From NCBI GenBank assembly GCA_028284325.1, contig JANQRX010000002.1, forward strand, positions 1 to 64,000: 64,000 nt of DNA. Direction: 5' to 3'. The notes beneath the pieces were generated by a model. It was not told the DNA's origin and ran no database searches. It saw only the letters and a program-made list of their open reading frames with translations. This DNA is from Bauldia sp. GTDB taxonomy: Bacteria; Pseudomonadota; Alphaproteobacteria; Rhizobiales; Kaistiaceae. Below are positions 25,208 to 34,163 of the stretch, in pieces (positions within the stretch are counted from its first letter, which is position 1; every line of letters begins with the position of its first letter). The translations under genes were made by a program, and so were the position numbers.

Positions 25208-25671
25208 TCTATTTCGCCTACGGCTCGAACCTCCATCCGGGGCAGATGTTTGACCGCTGTCCGGGCCATCAGACCATCGGGATCGGCCGGCTGCCGGACC
25301 ATCGACTGACGTTCCCGCGCTTCTCGCCGGTGCGGCGCTGCGCGACCGCGAGCATCGAGGAGCGTCCGGGCGACTCCGTCTGGGGGGTGCTCTATCGTCT
25401 CAGCGACGATGATCTGCCGGTGCTGCACTATCACGAGGGCTTCGATCCCTTCGATGAGGGGGCCGACAACCGCCACACCACGACCGAGATCGCGGTGGTG
25501 CGGCCGGGGGAGCCGGTGGCCCAGACGGCCATGACCTACGTGGCCGTGGCCGACGACACACGGGAACGGCCGTCGCGCGACTACATGACCACGATCATCG
25601 AGGGCGCGCGTTACCACGAGCTGCCCCGCGCCTGGATCATGTATCTGGAGCGGATCGCCACCGCCGGGTAA
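25204..25671 (+). CDS. Gamma-glutamylcyclotransferase-fold protein
   Basis: 155 aa, starting in an ATGA overlap with rarA. The GGCT/AIG2-like fold is recognised by the substrate-loop signature YFAYGSNL at residues 3-10. It is followed by WGVLYRLSDDDLPVLHYHEG, where the Glu of HYHEG is the candidate acid/base residue. A C-terminal YHELPRAWIMYLERIA segment is also typical. Enzymes of this fold release 5-oxoproline from gamma-glutamyl amines or peptides. The actual substrate is unknown, and the link to rarA looks like simple co-transcription. Confidence 0.85.
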   Translation: MIYFAYGSNLHPGQMFDRCPGHQTIGIGRLPDHRLTFPRFSPVRRCATASIEERPGDSVWGVLYRLSDDDLPVLHYHEGFDPFDEGADNRHTTTEIAVVRPGEPVAQTAMTYVAVADDTRERPSRDYMTTIIEGARYHELPRAWIMYLERIATAG

Positions 25672-25713
25672 GCCGCCTGCTATAACAGGGTAGGGCACGG
25701 GCGATTCCGGATC

Positions 25714-26109
25714 ATGAACAGCGTCATCATGGTGTTTCTCGGCGGCGGACTGGGCGCGGTGGCGCGCTACGGCGTCAACCAGGCCGCGCTCGCGCGCTTC
25801 GGCCCGGAGCTTCCCTGGGGCACGCTGACGGTCAACGTCGTCGGTTCGCTGGCCATGGGCATGCTGTGGGCGGTCGTGGCGGCACAGCTCGACACCTTTC
25901 CGGTTGAGGTGCGGGTGTTTCTGGCGACCGGCTTCCTCGGCGGGTTCACGACCTTCTCGGCGTTCTCGCTGGACGCCTTCCACCTCTGGCAGCGCGGTGA
26001 CGCGATGATCGCGGTCGCCTATGCGGCGGCTTCGGTGGCGCTGTCGGTCGGTGCGCTCGCGGTGGGTTTCGCGCTTGTCCGCGCGACGATGGCCACATGG
26101 CAGGCGTAA
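25714..26109 (+). CDS. crcB: Fluoride ion channel CrcB/Fluc
   Basis: 131 aa, four transmembrane helices. Family signatures: LGGGLGAVARYGVN, WGTLTVNVVGSLAMG (with the conserved Asn of the pore) and GFLGGFTTFSAFSLD (Phe box and Na+ site). It exports fluoride as a dimer. I found no fluoride riboswitch in the 42 bases upstream; TATAAC at 25681 could be a -10 box. The gene overlaps the next one by 13 bases. Confidence 0.94.
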   Translation: MNSVIMVFLGGGLGAVARYGVNQAALARFGPELPWGTLTVNVVGSLAMGMLWAVVAAQLDTFPVEVRVFLATGFLGGFTTFSAFSLDAFHLWQRGDAMIAVAYAAASVALSVGALAVGFALVRATMATWQA

Positions 26110-27077
26110 CCACCGAGGTCGTGGACGCGGGCGAGGCCGGCATGCGCCTCGACCGCTGGTTCCGCGAGCACTATCCCGGCCTGTCATTCGGCCACCTCCA
26201 GAAGCTCCTGCGATCGGGCCAGGTGCGGGTCGACGGTGGCCGGGCGAAGACCAACACGCGGCTCGTCGAAGGCCAGAACATCCGCGTGCCGCCGCTGTCG
26301 GATGAGGCGCGCGCGACCGTCAAGGCGAGTAGCGCGGGCGACAATGCCGATGCCGACGCGCTTCGCGGCATGATCCTCCACGAGGACGACGCCCTCTACG
26401 TGTTCAACAAGCCGCCGGGGCTGGCCGTGCAGGGCGGCTCCGGCCTGACCCGGCATGTCGACGCCATGCTGGAGGCCCTGCGCGACCGTCAGGGGCGCAG
26501 GCCGCGGCTGGTCCATCGCCTGGACCGGGACACGTCCGGCGTCCTCGTGGTCGCGAAGAAGCGAAGCTCGGCCCAGGCGCTGGCCGAATCCTTTCGCGCC
26601 CGCACCACCCGCAAGATCTACTGGGCCCTCACCAAGGGCGTGCCGCGGCAGGCCGAGGGCCGGATCTCGACCTGGCTCGTCAAGGAGGCCACCGCCGACG
26701 GCGACCGCATGCGGGCCGTGCGCCAGCGGACGGCCGATGCCAGCCATGCGGTCTCCACCTACACGGTCGTCGATCGCGTCGGCGCCAAGCTCGCCTGGCT
26801 CGATATGCGGCCCGTGACCGGCCGCACCCACCAGCTTCGCGTCCACGCTGCCCATATGGGCCACCCGATTGTCGGCGACGCCAAGTACTTCGACGTGCTG
26901 AACTGGGAGCTGCCCGGCGGCATCCAGAACCTCCTGCACCTGCACGCGCGGCGCATTGTCGTGCCCCATCCCGACGGCGGCCGTCTCGACGTGACGGCAC
27001 CGCTGCCGCCGCACATGCGCCAGTCGTGGAACCTTCTGGGATTCACCGACGAGACCGGCGATGCGCTCGAAGCCTGA
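26097..27077 (+). CDS. RluC/RluD-family 23S rRNA pseudouridine synthase
   Basis: 326 aa. An S4 RNA-binding domain is at about residues 15-75 (RLDRWFREHYPGLSFGHLQ). The catalytic RluA-type domain has the Asp motif VHRLDRDTSGVLVVAKK and the C-terminal GRTHQLRVHAAHMGHPIVGD. It converts uridines in 23S rRNA to pseudouridine; RluC (955/2504/2580) is likely, because an RluC-type synthase next to an ATP12 gene is common in alphaproteobacteria. It overlaps both crcB (13 bases) and the ATP12 gene (17 bases), so a tight operon. Confidence 0.93.
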   Translation: MAGVTTEVVDAGEAGMRLDRWFREHYPGLSFGHLQKLLRSGQVRVDGGRAKTNTRLVEGQNIRVPPLSDEARATVKASSAGDNADADALRGMILHEDDALYVFNKPPGLAVQGGSGLTRHVDAMLEALRDRQGRRPRLVHRLDRDTSGVLVVAKKRSSAQALAESFRARTTRKIYWALTKGVPRQAEGRISTWLVKEATADGDRMRAVRQRTADASHAVSTYTVVDRVGAKLAWLDMRPVTGRTHQLRVHAAHMGHPIVGDAKYFDVLNWELPGGIQNLLHLHARRIVVPHPDGGRLDVTAPLPPHMRQSWNLLGFTDETGDALEA

Positions 27078-27831
27078 TGGCGAGATGACCGACGACGACA
27101 ACCCCATGGCGCGGGCGCAGCGGCAGGCGAAGCCGGCGCTCCCCAAGCGGTTCTTCAAGCTCGCCGCCGTCGAAGCGGGCGAGGCGGGCCATACCCTCGT
27201 GCTCGACGGCCGTCCGGCGCGAACGCCGGCCCGGTCGCCGCTCACCGTGCCCACAGCGGCGCTGGGAGCCGCACTGGCGGAGGAGTGGAACGCGCTCGGC
27301 GATCTCATCGATCCGCAACACTTGCCGCTCACGCGCCTCGTCAATGCCGCGCTCGACCGGGTGGTGGGGGCGATGGACGAGGTGCGCGGCGAGATTGTCG
27401 GTTACGCGGGGCACGACCTCCTGTGCTACCGCGCCGGGGAGCCGGAGGAGCTCGCCCGACGCCAGCGCGACCTTTGGGATCCGGTGGTGGATTGGGCCGG
27501 CGGCGAGCTCGGCGGTCGGTTTCGCCTCGCCGAGGGCGTGGTGTCGGTGGAGCAGCCGGCGGTAACGATCACGGCTTTCGACGACGCGCTCCGTTCGCTT
27601 CCGCCCCTTCACCTCACGGGGCTGCACGTGCTCACCACACTGACCGGCTCGGCCATCCTCGCCTTCGCCGTCCTGAAGACGCGACTCACGGCCGACGAGG
27701 CCTGGTCGCTGGCCCATGTGGACGAGGACTGGCAGATCGAGCAGTGGGGCGAGGACGAGGCGGCGGCGGCGCGACGGCGCGAGCAGCGCCGCGAGTTCGA
27801 CGCGGCCGTTCAGCTTGTCGTCGAGGCCTGA
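27061..27831 (+). CDS. ATP12-family F1-ATPase assembly chaperone
   Basis: 256 aa. It matches the ATP12 family: RFFKLAAVEAGEAGHTLVLD, then DGRPARTPARSPLTVPT, EWNALGDLIDPQHLPLTRL, and the C-terminal AHVDEDWQIEQWGED. ATP12 shields the F1 alpha subunit during ATP synthase assembly in mitochondria and alphaproteobacteria. Start may alternatively be the ATG eight codons later (MTDDDN). Its 3' end overlaps the convergent DUF4260 gene by 22 bases. Confidence 0.93.
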   Translation: MRSKPDGEMTDDDNPMARAQRQAKPALPKRFFKLAAVEAGEAGHTLVLDGRPARTPARSPLTVPTAALGAALAEEWNALGDLIDPQHLPLTRLVNAALDRVVGAMDEVRGEIVGYAGHDLLCYRAGEPEELARRQRDLWDPVVDWAGGELGGRFRLAEGVVSVEQPAVTITAFDDALRSLPPLHLTGLHVLTTLTGSAILAFAVLKTRLTADEAWSLAHVDEDWQIEQWGEDEAAAARRREQRREFDAAVQLVVEA

Positions 27832-28235
27832 GCCTTGCGGGTGGCGCCAACGGCCCCGAGATGGGTGTGCTCGAAACTCGCTGGATACCGCAAGCCGTAG
27901 CCCAGCGCCCGATCCGCGCCGATGTGGGCGCCCCAGATCAGCGCCAGCGCCACCAACCACGATGGTCCGGCCAGCAGGCCGGTGACCAGCAGGAGCAGGG
28001 GCCCGATGGTCGTGTGCGCGGCGTTATAGGCGATTGCGCCGACGCGGCGACCGCCCGCGAACGCGACAAAGGTCAAATCCGGCGCGAGGAACAGGACGAA
28101 GAACAGCCAGACCGGCGTGCCTGCGACAACGAAGTAGAGTGCCGTGCAAGTCGCCAGCAGGATCAGGCCTTCGACGCGCAGCAGCGTGCGGATACCGCCC
28201 TGCGCCCCGCCGTGGATACCGGTTGTCGCCGTCAT
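27810..28235 (-). CDS. DUF4260 family membrane protein
   Basis: 141 aa; start MTATTGIHGG chosen because GGGGGAG precedes it on the minus strand. Four hydrophobic segments (about residues 20-40, 43-60, 70-95, 97-115). The pattern LRVEGLILLATCTALYF, LAPDLTFVAFAGGRRVGAIA, YNAAHTT and WGAHIGADRALGYGLRYP is the DUF4260 signature. Function unknown. The Asp/His-containing helices are conserved in the family, which may hint at ligand or metal binding. Confidence 0.85.
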   Translation of the reverse strand: MTATTGIHGGAQGGIRTLLRVEGLILLATCTALYFVVAGTPVWLFFVLFLAPDLTFVAFAGGRRVGAIAYNAAHTTIGPLLLLVTGLLAGPSWLVALALIWGAHIGADRALGYGLRYPASFEHTHLGAVGATRKAQASTTS

Positions 28236-28294
28236 CGAACTCCCCCGTCGTGTTACGTCGCGATTGTGATGGCCGCCGCGCCGGCCGTGCCTGT

Positions 28295-29038
28295 TCAGGC
28301 GATCGCCGTCTCGGCGTCTGCCGTCGCGCCGAAGATCGGCTCGAACGCGGACCGCATCACCGCATCCACCTCCGGCATCAGGACGGGCTGGCCGAGATCG
28401 GCGAGACTGGTCACGCCCTGGCCTTGCACGCCGCACGGCACGATCCCCGAGAAGTGCTCAAGATCGGGATCCACGTTGAGCGCGATGCCGTGATAGGTCA
28501 CCCAGCGCCGCACGCGGATGCCGATGGCGGCGATCTTGTCCTCGCGCCCCAGTCCCTTCTCCGGCCGCTCGACCCAGATGCCGACGCGATCCTCGCGCCG
28601 CTCACCGCGAATGTTGAAGGCAGCCAGCGAGGTGATCAGCCAGTCCTCCAGCGCCGCCACGAAGGCGCGGACGTCGGGCCTGCGCGCCTGGAGATCGAGC
28701 ATGACGTACGCCACCCGCTGGCCGGGGCCGTGATAGGTGTACTGGCCGCCGCGCCCGGTACGGTGGACGGGAAACCGGTCGTGGGCGAGGAGATCGTCGG
28801 CGCGCGCGCTGGTGCCGGCGGTGTAGAGCGGTTCGTGCTCGACCAGCCAGACCAGTTCGGGGGTGCGCCCCTCGCGAATGGCGGCAACGCGCCGCTCCAT
28901 GGTCGCAACCGCGTCCGGGTAGGGGACGAATCCGGGCTCGATGCGCCATTCGACCGGAGCGGCTCCGGCCGCCGGTTGCATCGCTTCCGGGCCGGCGAGG
29001 CGGGGCGAGGACATGGTGCTGACCATGGGCGCTAACAT
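28295..29038 (-). CDS. lipB: Octanoyl-[acyl-carrier-protein]:protein transferase LipB
   Basis: 247 aa from ATG at 29038; starts at 29026, 29014 or 28981 are also possible because no clear SD is seen. LipB moves octanoyl from ACP to lipoyl domains of dehydrogenases and GcvH. Key parts: [26 protein letters not shown] (substrate loop), Lys in [19 protein letters not shown], and the catalytic Cys in [15 protein letters not shown]. It is transcribed away from the tRNA-Leu gene next to it. Confidence 0.96.
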   Translation of the reverse strand: MLAPMVSTMSSPRLAGPEAMQPAAGAAPVEWRIEPGFVPYPDAVATMERRVAAIREGRTPELVWLVEHEPLYTAGTSARADDLLAHDRFPVHRTGRGGQYTYHGPGQRVAYVMLDLQARRPDVRAFVAALEDWLITSLAAFNIRGERREDRVGIWVERPEKGLGREDKIAAIGIRVRRWVTYHGIALNVDPDLEHFSGIVPCGVQGQGVTSLADLGQPVLMPEVDAVMRSAFEPIFGATADAETAIA

Positions 29039-29086
29039 GGTCCGGCGCCGGCCTGCGAACAAGGCCCGGACGGCCGCCGGGGTCGC

Positions 29087-29114
29087 TTGTATGGTCAGGG
29101 TCGATTTGATACAT
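29087..29114 (+). promoter_or_regulatory. Candidate promoter of tRNA-Leu
   Basis: TTGTAT (29087-29092), 16 bases, ATACAT (29109-29114), ending 15 bases before the tRNA. Placement is right, but the boxes are only moderate matches. Confidence 0.4.
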
Positions 29115-29129
29115 GGAGCCGGCTTCTTT

Positions 29130-29216
29130 GCGGTCGTGGCGGAATTGGTAGACGCGCAGCGTTGAGGTCGCTGTGGGGTAAAACCCGTGGAAGTTCGAGT
29201 CTTCTCGACCGCACCA
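29130..29216 (+). tRNA. tRNA-Leu(GAG), CCA encoded
   Basis: The acceptor stem GCGGTCG pairs with CGACCGC, followed by A and an encoded CCA (29214-29216). D-arm GGCGGAATTGGTAGACGC, anticodon stem CAGCG/CGCTG around loop TTGAGGT (anticodon GAG, reading CUC/CUU). A class II variable arm (TGGGGTAAAACCCG) and a T-arm with GTTCGAGTC follow. Confidence 0.96.
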
Positions 29217-29319
29217 CAATCCTGATAGGTATCGACGCGACAGGACGGTGGCCCCCCGGCCGCCCGATGCCGTACGTCAACGGGTCGGCGCGCCCGAGGG
29301 CCTGAAGGAGACCGTCATC

Positions 29320-30723
29320 ATGTCCGACACGGTTGACCTGCAGACGCCCCAGATTCCGCCGGTTCGCGACGACCGCGGACGCCTCTCCGGGGAGCTGATC
29401 GACGCGGTGCGGGATGCGCTGGCGGCCCGCGACACCTCGCGGCTGCGGACGCTCGCCGGCGAGCTTCACGAATCGGATACCGGCGACCTGATCGAGGCGC
29501 TCGACGCCGACGAGCGGACGCAGTTCATCGAGCAGCTCGGCGCCGAGTTCGACTTCACGACGCTCACCGAGCTCGAAGAGACGACCCGCGTCCAGGTGCT
29601 GGAGAACCTCCACCCCGAGGACGTCGCCGAGGGTGTCAGCGAGCTCGAGTCCGACGACGCGGTCTTCATCCTGGAAGACCTGGAGGCGCCGGATCGCGCG
29701 GACATCCTTCAGCGGATTCCGGCCGCCAAGCGGCGCACGCTCGCCGCCGGTCTCGACTTTCCGGAAAAGACCGCCGGCCGGCGCATGCAGACCGAGGTGG
29801 TCGCCGTACCGCCGTTCTGGACGGTGGGCGACACCATCGACTACATGCGCGAGGAAGACGATCTTCCGGTCGAGTTCTACGAAATCGTCGTCGTCGACGC
29901 CGCCTATCGCCCGATGGGCACGGTCGGGCTCAGCCACCTCCTGCGGTCCAAGCGACCGGTCGCGATCATGAACATTGCCGACGAGGAGCTTCACCTCGTC
30001 AAGGCGACCGACGATCAGGAGGACGTGGCGCGCGAGTTTGAGCGCTACAATCTGGTCTCGGCCGCGGTGGTCGACGGGTCCGACCGGCTCGTGGGCGTGA
30101 TCACCGTCGACGACATCGTCGACGTGATCGAGGTCGAGGCGTCGGAGGACATCAAGGCGCTGGCGGGTGTGGCGGGCGACGAGGAGCTCGCGGACGATTT
30201 CTGGACCATCACGCGCGGCCGCTTCACCTGGCTGTCAGTCAATCTCGGCACGGCGATCCTGGCGTCGTTCGTGATCGGCATGTTCTCCGAGCAGTTGCAG
30301 AAGATGGTGGCGCTCGCCGTGCTGATGCCCATCGTCGCCAGCCAGGGCGGCAATGCCGGCACCCAGGCGATGACGGTGACGGTGCGCGCTATCGCCACCC
30401 GCGAGCTCGGTCCCCATAACGTCCGGCGCCTGATCCTGCGCGAGTTGCTGGTGGGGCTCGCCAACGGGATTGCCTTCTCGGTGATCCTCGGCGTGATCGC
30501 CTATGCTTGGTTCCGGGTGCCCGATCTCGGGGTGGTGATCGGCATGGCGATGATGATCAACCTCATCGCGGCGGCCGCCGGTGGTGTGGTCATTCCCCTG
30601 GTCCTGAACTGGATGCGGACCGATCCTGCTGTCTCCTCGACCGCGTTCGTGACGACGGTGACGGACGTGGTCGGTTTCCTCGCATTTCTCAGCCTTGCGG
30701 CGTGGTGGTTCGGGTTGCGCTGA
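29320..30723 (+). CDS. mgtE: MgtE-type magnesium transporter
   Basis: 467 aa from ATG 29320 (SD GAAGGAG at 29304-29310). Domain order is canonical: cytosolic MgtE_N (about 30-135, HPEDVAEGVSELESDDAVFIL), two CBS domains (about 140-260, with GVITVDDIVDVIEVEASED), a plug helix, then five transmembrane helices. The pore signature MPIVASQGGNAGTQAMTV is intact. The CBS/N domains sense cytosolic Mg2+ and gate the channel in the known family. It stands alone behind the tRNA. Confidence 0.96.
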   Translation: MSDTVDLQTPQIPPVRDDRGRLSGELIDAVRDALAARDTSRLRTLAGELHESDTGDLIEALDADERTQFIEQLGAEFDFTTLTELEETTRVQVLENLHPEDVAEGVSELESDDAVFILEDLEAPDRADILQRIPAAKRRTLAAGLDFPEKTAGRRMQTEVVAVPPFWTVGDTIDYMREEDDLPVEFYEIVVVDAAYRPMGTVGLSHLLRSKRPVAIMNIADEELHLVKATDDQEDVAREFERYNLVSAAVVDGSDRLVGVITVDDIVDVIEVEASEDIKALAGVAGDEELADDFWTITRGRFTWLSVNLGTAILASFVIGMFSEQLQKMVALAVLMPIVASQGGNAGTQAMTVTVRAIATRELGPHNVRRLILRELLVGLANGIAFSVILGVIAYAWFRVPDLGVVIGMAMMINLIAAAAGGVVIPLVLNWMRTDPAVSSTAFVTTVTDVVGFLAFLSLAAWWFGLR

Positions 30724-30849
30724 AGCGGTCGCGGCCTGTTGCGCAGCGCAGCAATTTGTTATCGCCCGCGCGCCGCGCCGCAGTGACAATGCGCGGATTT
30801 GGGGCCATCTGGGGATAGCGCCGCGAAGGCGCGGAACGGAGAGGACGGT

Positions 30850-31767
30850 TTGTTGCGCGTCGGGGTCATCGGGCTCGGAGGTTTCGGGCAGCATCATGCC
30901 CGGCATCTGGCCGCGCGCGACGATGCCGACCTTGCCGCCGTCTGCGACCTCGACGGCGACATCGCCACCGCGACGGCGCGACGGCATAGCTGCGAGGTGG
31001 CCGCAACGCCGGAGGCGTTGGCCGATATGGTCGATGCCGCGGTGGTCGCTACGCCGGCGACGACCCACCACGCCGTCACCGGTCCGCTGCTCGACAAGGG
31101 CCGTCACGTCCTGGTCGAGAAGCCCCTCGCTACAACCCGCGACGATGCCGCCGACCTCGTCGAGCGGGCCGGAACCGGGAGCGCTGTTCTCCAGGTGGGG
31201 CACGTGGAGCGGTTCTCGCCTGCGATCCAGCGCCTCAAGGACCTCGTCAACGCGCCGCGCCGCATCTCGGCCGTCCGGTACGCACTGTGGAGCGGCCGGT
31301 CGGACGATGTCGACGTGGTTCTTGACCTGATGATCCACGATATCGACCACGCGCTGACCATTGCCGGGGCGCCGGTGAAGGAGGTGGCCGCCAGCGGGCT
31401 GGCGGGCCCCAGCAACCGGATCGACGCGGCCGAGGCCTGGCTGACTTTCGACAATGGCGTCGTCGCCACGCTGTCGGCGAGCCGGATCGCGGTCACGCCC
31501 GAACGACGGGTGACGGTGACGGAGTTCGATCGCGGTTTCGCCGCCGATCTGTTGCAGCCGTCGCTGGCTATGACCACCCGCCTGACGGCCGCCGATCGCC
31601 AGGCGGTGCCCCTCGACAAAACCGACATTCTCGGCGATGAGATTGCAGCGTTTGTCGCGAGCGCGGGGGGCGATGCGCCGGTTCAGGTGGACGGCGCGGC
31701 CGGGATGGCAGCTCTTGACGTGGCGCTTCGGATCCAGGCCGCGCTGGCCGAAACCGCTGCCTTGTAG
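30850..31767 (+). CDS. Gfo/Idh/MocA-family oxidoreductase, candidate UDP-GlcNAc 3-oxidase (GnnA-like)
   Basis: 305 aa from TTG 30850 (or 30853), placed by GGAGAGG at 30838-30844; no in-frame ATG near. Rossmann N-terminus RVGVIGLGGFGQHHARHL; the catalytic EKP motif (LVEKPLATT, about residue 97); GHVERFSP; and DLMIHDIDHAL with the active-site His/Asp. The partner 18 bases downstream is a DegT-type aminotransferase. Such oxidase/aminotransferase pairs make 3-amino sugars. GnnA/GnnB make UDP-2,3-diamino-glucose for lipid A in several bacteria, including alphaproteobacteria with diamino-glucose lipid A. The family call is sure; the GnnA role is inference. Confidence 0.85.
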   Translation: MLRVGVIGLGGFGQHHARHLAARDDADLAAVCDLDGDIATATARRHSCEVAATPEALADMVDAAVVATPATTHHAVTGPLLDKGRHVLVEKPLATTRDDAADLVERAGTGSAVLQVGHVERFSPAIQRLKDLVNAPRRISAVRYALWSGRSDDVDVVLDLMIHDIDHALTIAGAPVKEVAASGLAGPSNRIDAAEAWLTFDNGVVATLSASRIAVTPERRVTVTEFDRGFAADLLQPSLAMTTRLTAADRQAVPLDKTDILGDEIAAFVASAGGDAPVQVDGAAGMAALDVALRIQAALAETAAL

Positions 31768-31785
31768 GATGGAGAAGCGTTCACC

Positions 31786-32955
31786 ATGAGTCCCTCCAAA
31801 CCGGTCCTGACGCTGGCGCCCGGCGGACGCCGCATCAACCTGTACGATCTTCACGGACAGAAGAATCGCCTCGGCGAGGACCTCGATCGCCGCATGGGCG
31901 CCGTTCTCCAGCACGGCCAGTTCATCCTCGGGCCGGAGGTCGACGAACTCGAGCGGCGTCTCGCGTCCTTCGCCGGCGTCGATCACGCCATAGCGGTGTC
32001 CAGCGGCCGCGATGCGCTGATGATCGCCATGATGGCGATGGGCGTGGGCCGCGGCGACGCTGTGTTCGTACCGGGCTTCACCTTCGCCGCGACCGGCGGG
32101 GCGGTTGTCAGTGTCGGCGCCACGCCGGTGTTCGTGGACGTCGATCCGGTGAGCTTCGCCATGGATCCGGACGATCTCGACAAGGCGATGACCGAAGTCC
32201 GGAACGAGGGCCGGCTGGTGCCGCGCGTGGCCATGCCGGTCGATCTCTACGGCCTGCCGGCCGACTATGCGGCGCTGACGGCGGTGGCGGAAAAGCATGG
32301 TGCGACCATCCTCGCCGATGCGGCGCAGAGCTTCGGCGGCCGCAGCGGCAACCAGCGGGTCGGCGCACTGGCGCCGATCACGGCGACGAGCTTCTACCCC
32401 ACCAAGCCGCTCGGATGTTACGGCGACGGCGGGGCCATCCTCACTTCCGATCCCGCGCTGGCGGAGAGCATTCGTGCCATCCGCTCCCACGGGCGTGCCG
32501 GCGACGGTGACGAGGCGACCGTGCTCGGCCTGACCGGGCGCCTGGACACGCTGCAGGCGGCGGTGCTGCTCGCCAAGCTCGACGTGTTCGAGGCGGAGCT
32601 CAAGCGCCGGCACGAGATTGCCGCCTGCTACGACGCCGCGCTGGGCGATCTGGTGACCGTACCGGTCATCCCTGACGACCAGGCCAGCGCCTTCGCCCTC
32701 TACACGGTGCGTGTGCGCCATCGCGACAAGGTGCGCGACCTGCTCGACGAACGCGGCATCGGTACGGGCGTGTTCTATCGCCTCGCGCTCCACCAACACC
32801 CGGCGTTCCGGGCGTACGCCACGCGCGCGCTGCCCCATTCGGTGGCGCTCGCCGCCGATGTCCTGAGCCTGCCGCTTCACGCCGATCTTGCCGACGACGA
32901 AGTCGACCGGGTCATTGCCGCCGTGCGCGCGGCTGTCCCGGCGGCCGCCGAATGA
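31786..32955 (+). CDS. DegT/DnrJ/EryC1/StrS PLP aminotransferase, candidate GnnB-like
   Basis: 389 aa. PLP-dependent sugar aminotransferase: HAIAVSSGRDALMIAMMAMG, the Asp that contacts the PLP ring in ILADAAQSFGG, and the Schiff-base Lys in SFYPTKPLGCYGDGGAIL. RLDTLQAAVLLAKL and FYRLALHQHPAF close the active site. It would use glutamate to aminate a 3-keto sugar nucleotide made by the preceding oxidoreductase. The usual N of the NGRLDTLQ-type motif is T here (TGRLDTLQAA). Confidence 0.88.
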   Translation: MSPSKPVLTLAPGGRRINLYDLHGQKNRLGEDLDRRMGAVLQHGQFILGPEVDELERRLASFAGVDHAIAVSSGRDALMIAMMAMGVGRGDAVFVPGFTFAATGGAVVSVGATPVFVDVDPVSFAMDPDDLDKAMTEVRNEGRLVPRVAMPVDLYGLPADYAALTAVAEKHGATILADAAQSFGGRSGNQRVGALAPITATSFYPTKPLGCYGDGGAILTSDPALAESIRAIRSHGRAGDGDEATVLGLTGRLDTLQAAVLLAKLDVFEAELKRRHEIAACYDAALGDLVTVPVIPDDQASAFALYTVRVRHRDKVRDLLDERGIGTGVFYRLALHQHPAFRAYATRALPHSVALAADVLSLPLHADLADDEVDRVIAAVRAAVPAAAE

Positions 32956-32987
32956 TCCCGACGCGTCTGGACTGACCCGGCAACTCC

Positions 32988-33003
32988 GCTAGAACGCTCT
33001 AGC
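32988..33003. repeat. Small perfect inverted repeat after the aminotransferase gene
   Basis: GCTAGA-ACGC-TCTAGC, a 6-bp perfect palindrome with a 4-base loop, 32 bases after the stop. There is no U tract, so it is a weak terminator at best; it could be an operator for the following exchanger gene. Confidence 0.35.
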
Positions 33004-33046
33004 TTAACGGAGGCTGCCGAATCGTCGGCGTAGGAGGTCGCCGCCC

Positions 33047-34102
33047 TTGCCCGATTTCTTCGCGGTTCCGTTACCCGTCAACATCGCGATCCTACTCGCC
33101 TGCGCCGCCGTCGTCTGGTTTGCCGGCACCCGGCTGGCCCGCTACGCAGACGGTATCGCCCAGCGCACCGGCATGGGGCACGCGCTCGCAGGCTTCCTGT
33201 TCCTCGGCGGGGTGACCTCGCTGCCGGAACTGTCGAGCGCGATGACCGCGTCCTACGAGGGCTACGGGACCCTGGCGCTGAGCGGACTGCTGGGCAGCGT
33301 CTGCATCAACGTGCTGTTGCTGGCGTTTGCCGACGCCATCCTCGGACGGGACGCCCTGACTTCGGTGGTCGCCCACCCGGCGACCCTGATGCAGGGCGTG
33401 CTGGGGATCCTGCTCCTCAGCGTCGTGGTGTTCGCCATTGGCTACGGCGAGTTCGCCTTCTTCGGCATCGGCGTGTGGTCGGCGACGCTGGTACCGCTGT
33501 TCGTGCTGGCGGTGTGGCTGTCGTCGCGGATCGAGAACCGGCCGACCTGGGTCGCCGCCGATCACGTCCACCTGTTTGTGGCGCCGCAGCCGCGCGAGGA
33601 GGTGCGCAAGGAGCCCATCGGCGGCCCGTCGCTCGGTCGCCTGATCTGGCTGTCGGCCGCGGCCGGCGTCGCCATCCTCATTGCCGGCGCGCTGCTGGCG
33701 GAGGTGGGCGCGGCGGTTGCGGCGGAAACAGGGCTCGGGACCGGTCTCGTCGGGTTCGTTTTCATCGGCTTTACCACGTCGCTACCCGAAATCAGCTCCA
33801 TGATCGGCGCCGCCCGGCTCAAGCGCTACGAACTCGCCATCGGCGATATCTTCGGCACCAACCTCTTCGACCTGTTGCTGATTCCGATGGCCGATCTCGT
33901 CTTCCAGGGGCCGCTCCTGTCGGCGGCCGGCGACTTTGAGATGCTGGCAGCGACGCTGGGGATCGTGCTCACGTCGATCTACGTGATCGGCCTCATCAAC
34001 CGCCGCAACCGGACCATCTTCCGCATCGGCCTCGATTCCGCGCTGGTGGTGGTGATCTACGCCGGCGGTCTCCTGCTCCTGAACGCCATCCGCCCGCTCT
34101 AA
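33047..34102 (+). CDS. CaCA-type sodium/calcium exchanger family protein
   Basis: 351 aa inner-membrane protein, TTG start with TAGGAGG (33031-33037) ten bases upstream. It has two inverted halves of about five helices each, joined by a hydrophilic loop (about residues 155-195). The alpha-repeat motifs GVTSLPELSSAMTAS and GFTTSLPEISSMIGAARL carry the ion-binding Glu residues, and the second half also has AIGDIFGTNLFDLLLIP. The exchanged cation is not known; CaCA members use Na+, K+, H+ and Ca2+. Confidence 0.9.
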   Translation: MPDFFAVPLPVNIAILLACAAVVWFAGTRLARYADGIAQRTGMGHALAGFLFLGGVTSLPELSSAMTASYEGYGTLALSGLLGSVCINVLLLAFADAILGRDALTSVVAHPATLMQGVLGILLLSVVVFAIGYGEFAFFGIGVWSATLVPLFVLAVWLSSRIENRPTWVAADHVHLFVAPQPREEVRKEPIGGPSLGRLIWLSAAAGVAILIAGALLAEVGAAVAAETGLGTGLVGFVFIGFTTSLPEISSMIGAARLKRYELAIGDIFGTNLFDLLLIPMADLVFQGPLLSAAGDFEMLAATLGIVLTSIYVIGLINRRNRTIFRIGLDSALVVVIYAGGLLLLNAIRPL

Positions 34103-34163
34103 GACCTGTGGAGGGTTGGGGGCGGTGCTTGTCGCGACCGCCGCTCCGGCGCAAAGTCGGGGC

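Noticed and set aside
25672-25713. Fluoride riboswitch before crcB
   Set aside because: Only 42 bases are available and no conserved fluoride-aptamer sequence is visible.
30235-32880. 881-codon minus-strand frame opposite mgtE, the oxidoreductase and the aminotransferase
   Set aside because: Runs through three clear genes on the other strand and shows shadow composition.
32956-33046. Rho-independent terminator after the aminotransferase gene
   Set aside because: The GCTAGA/TCTAGC palindrome is short and has no T run.
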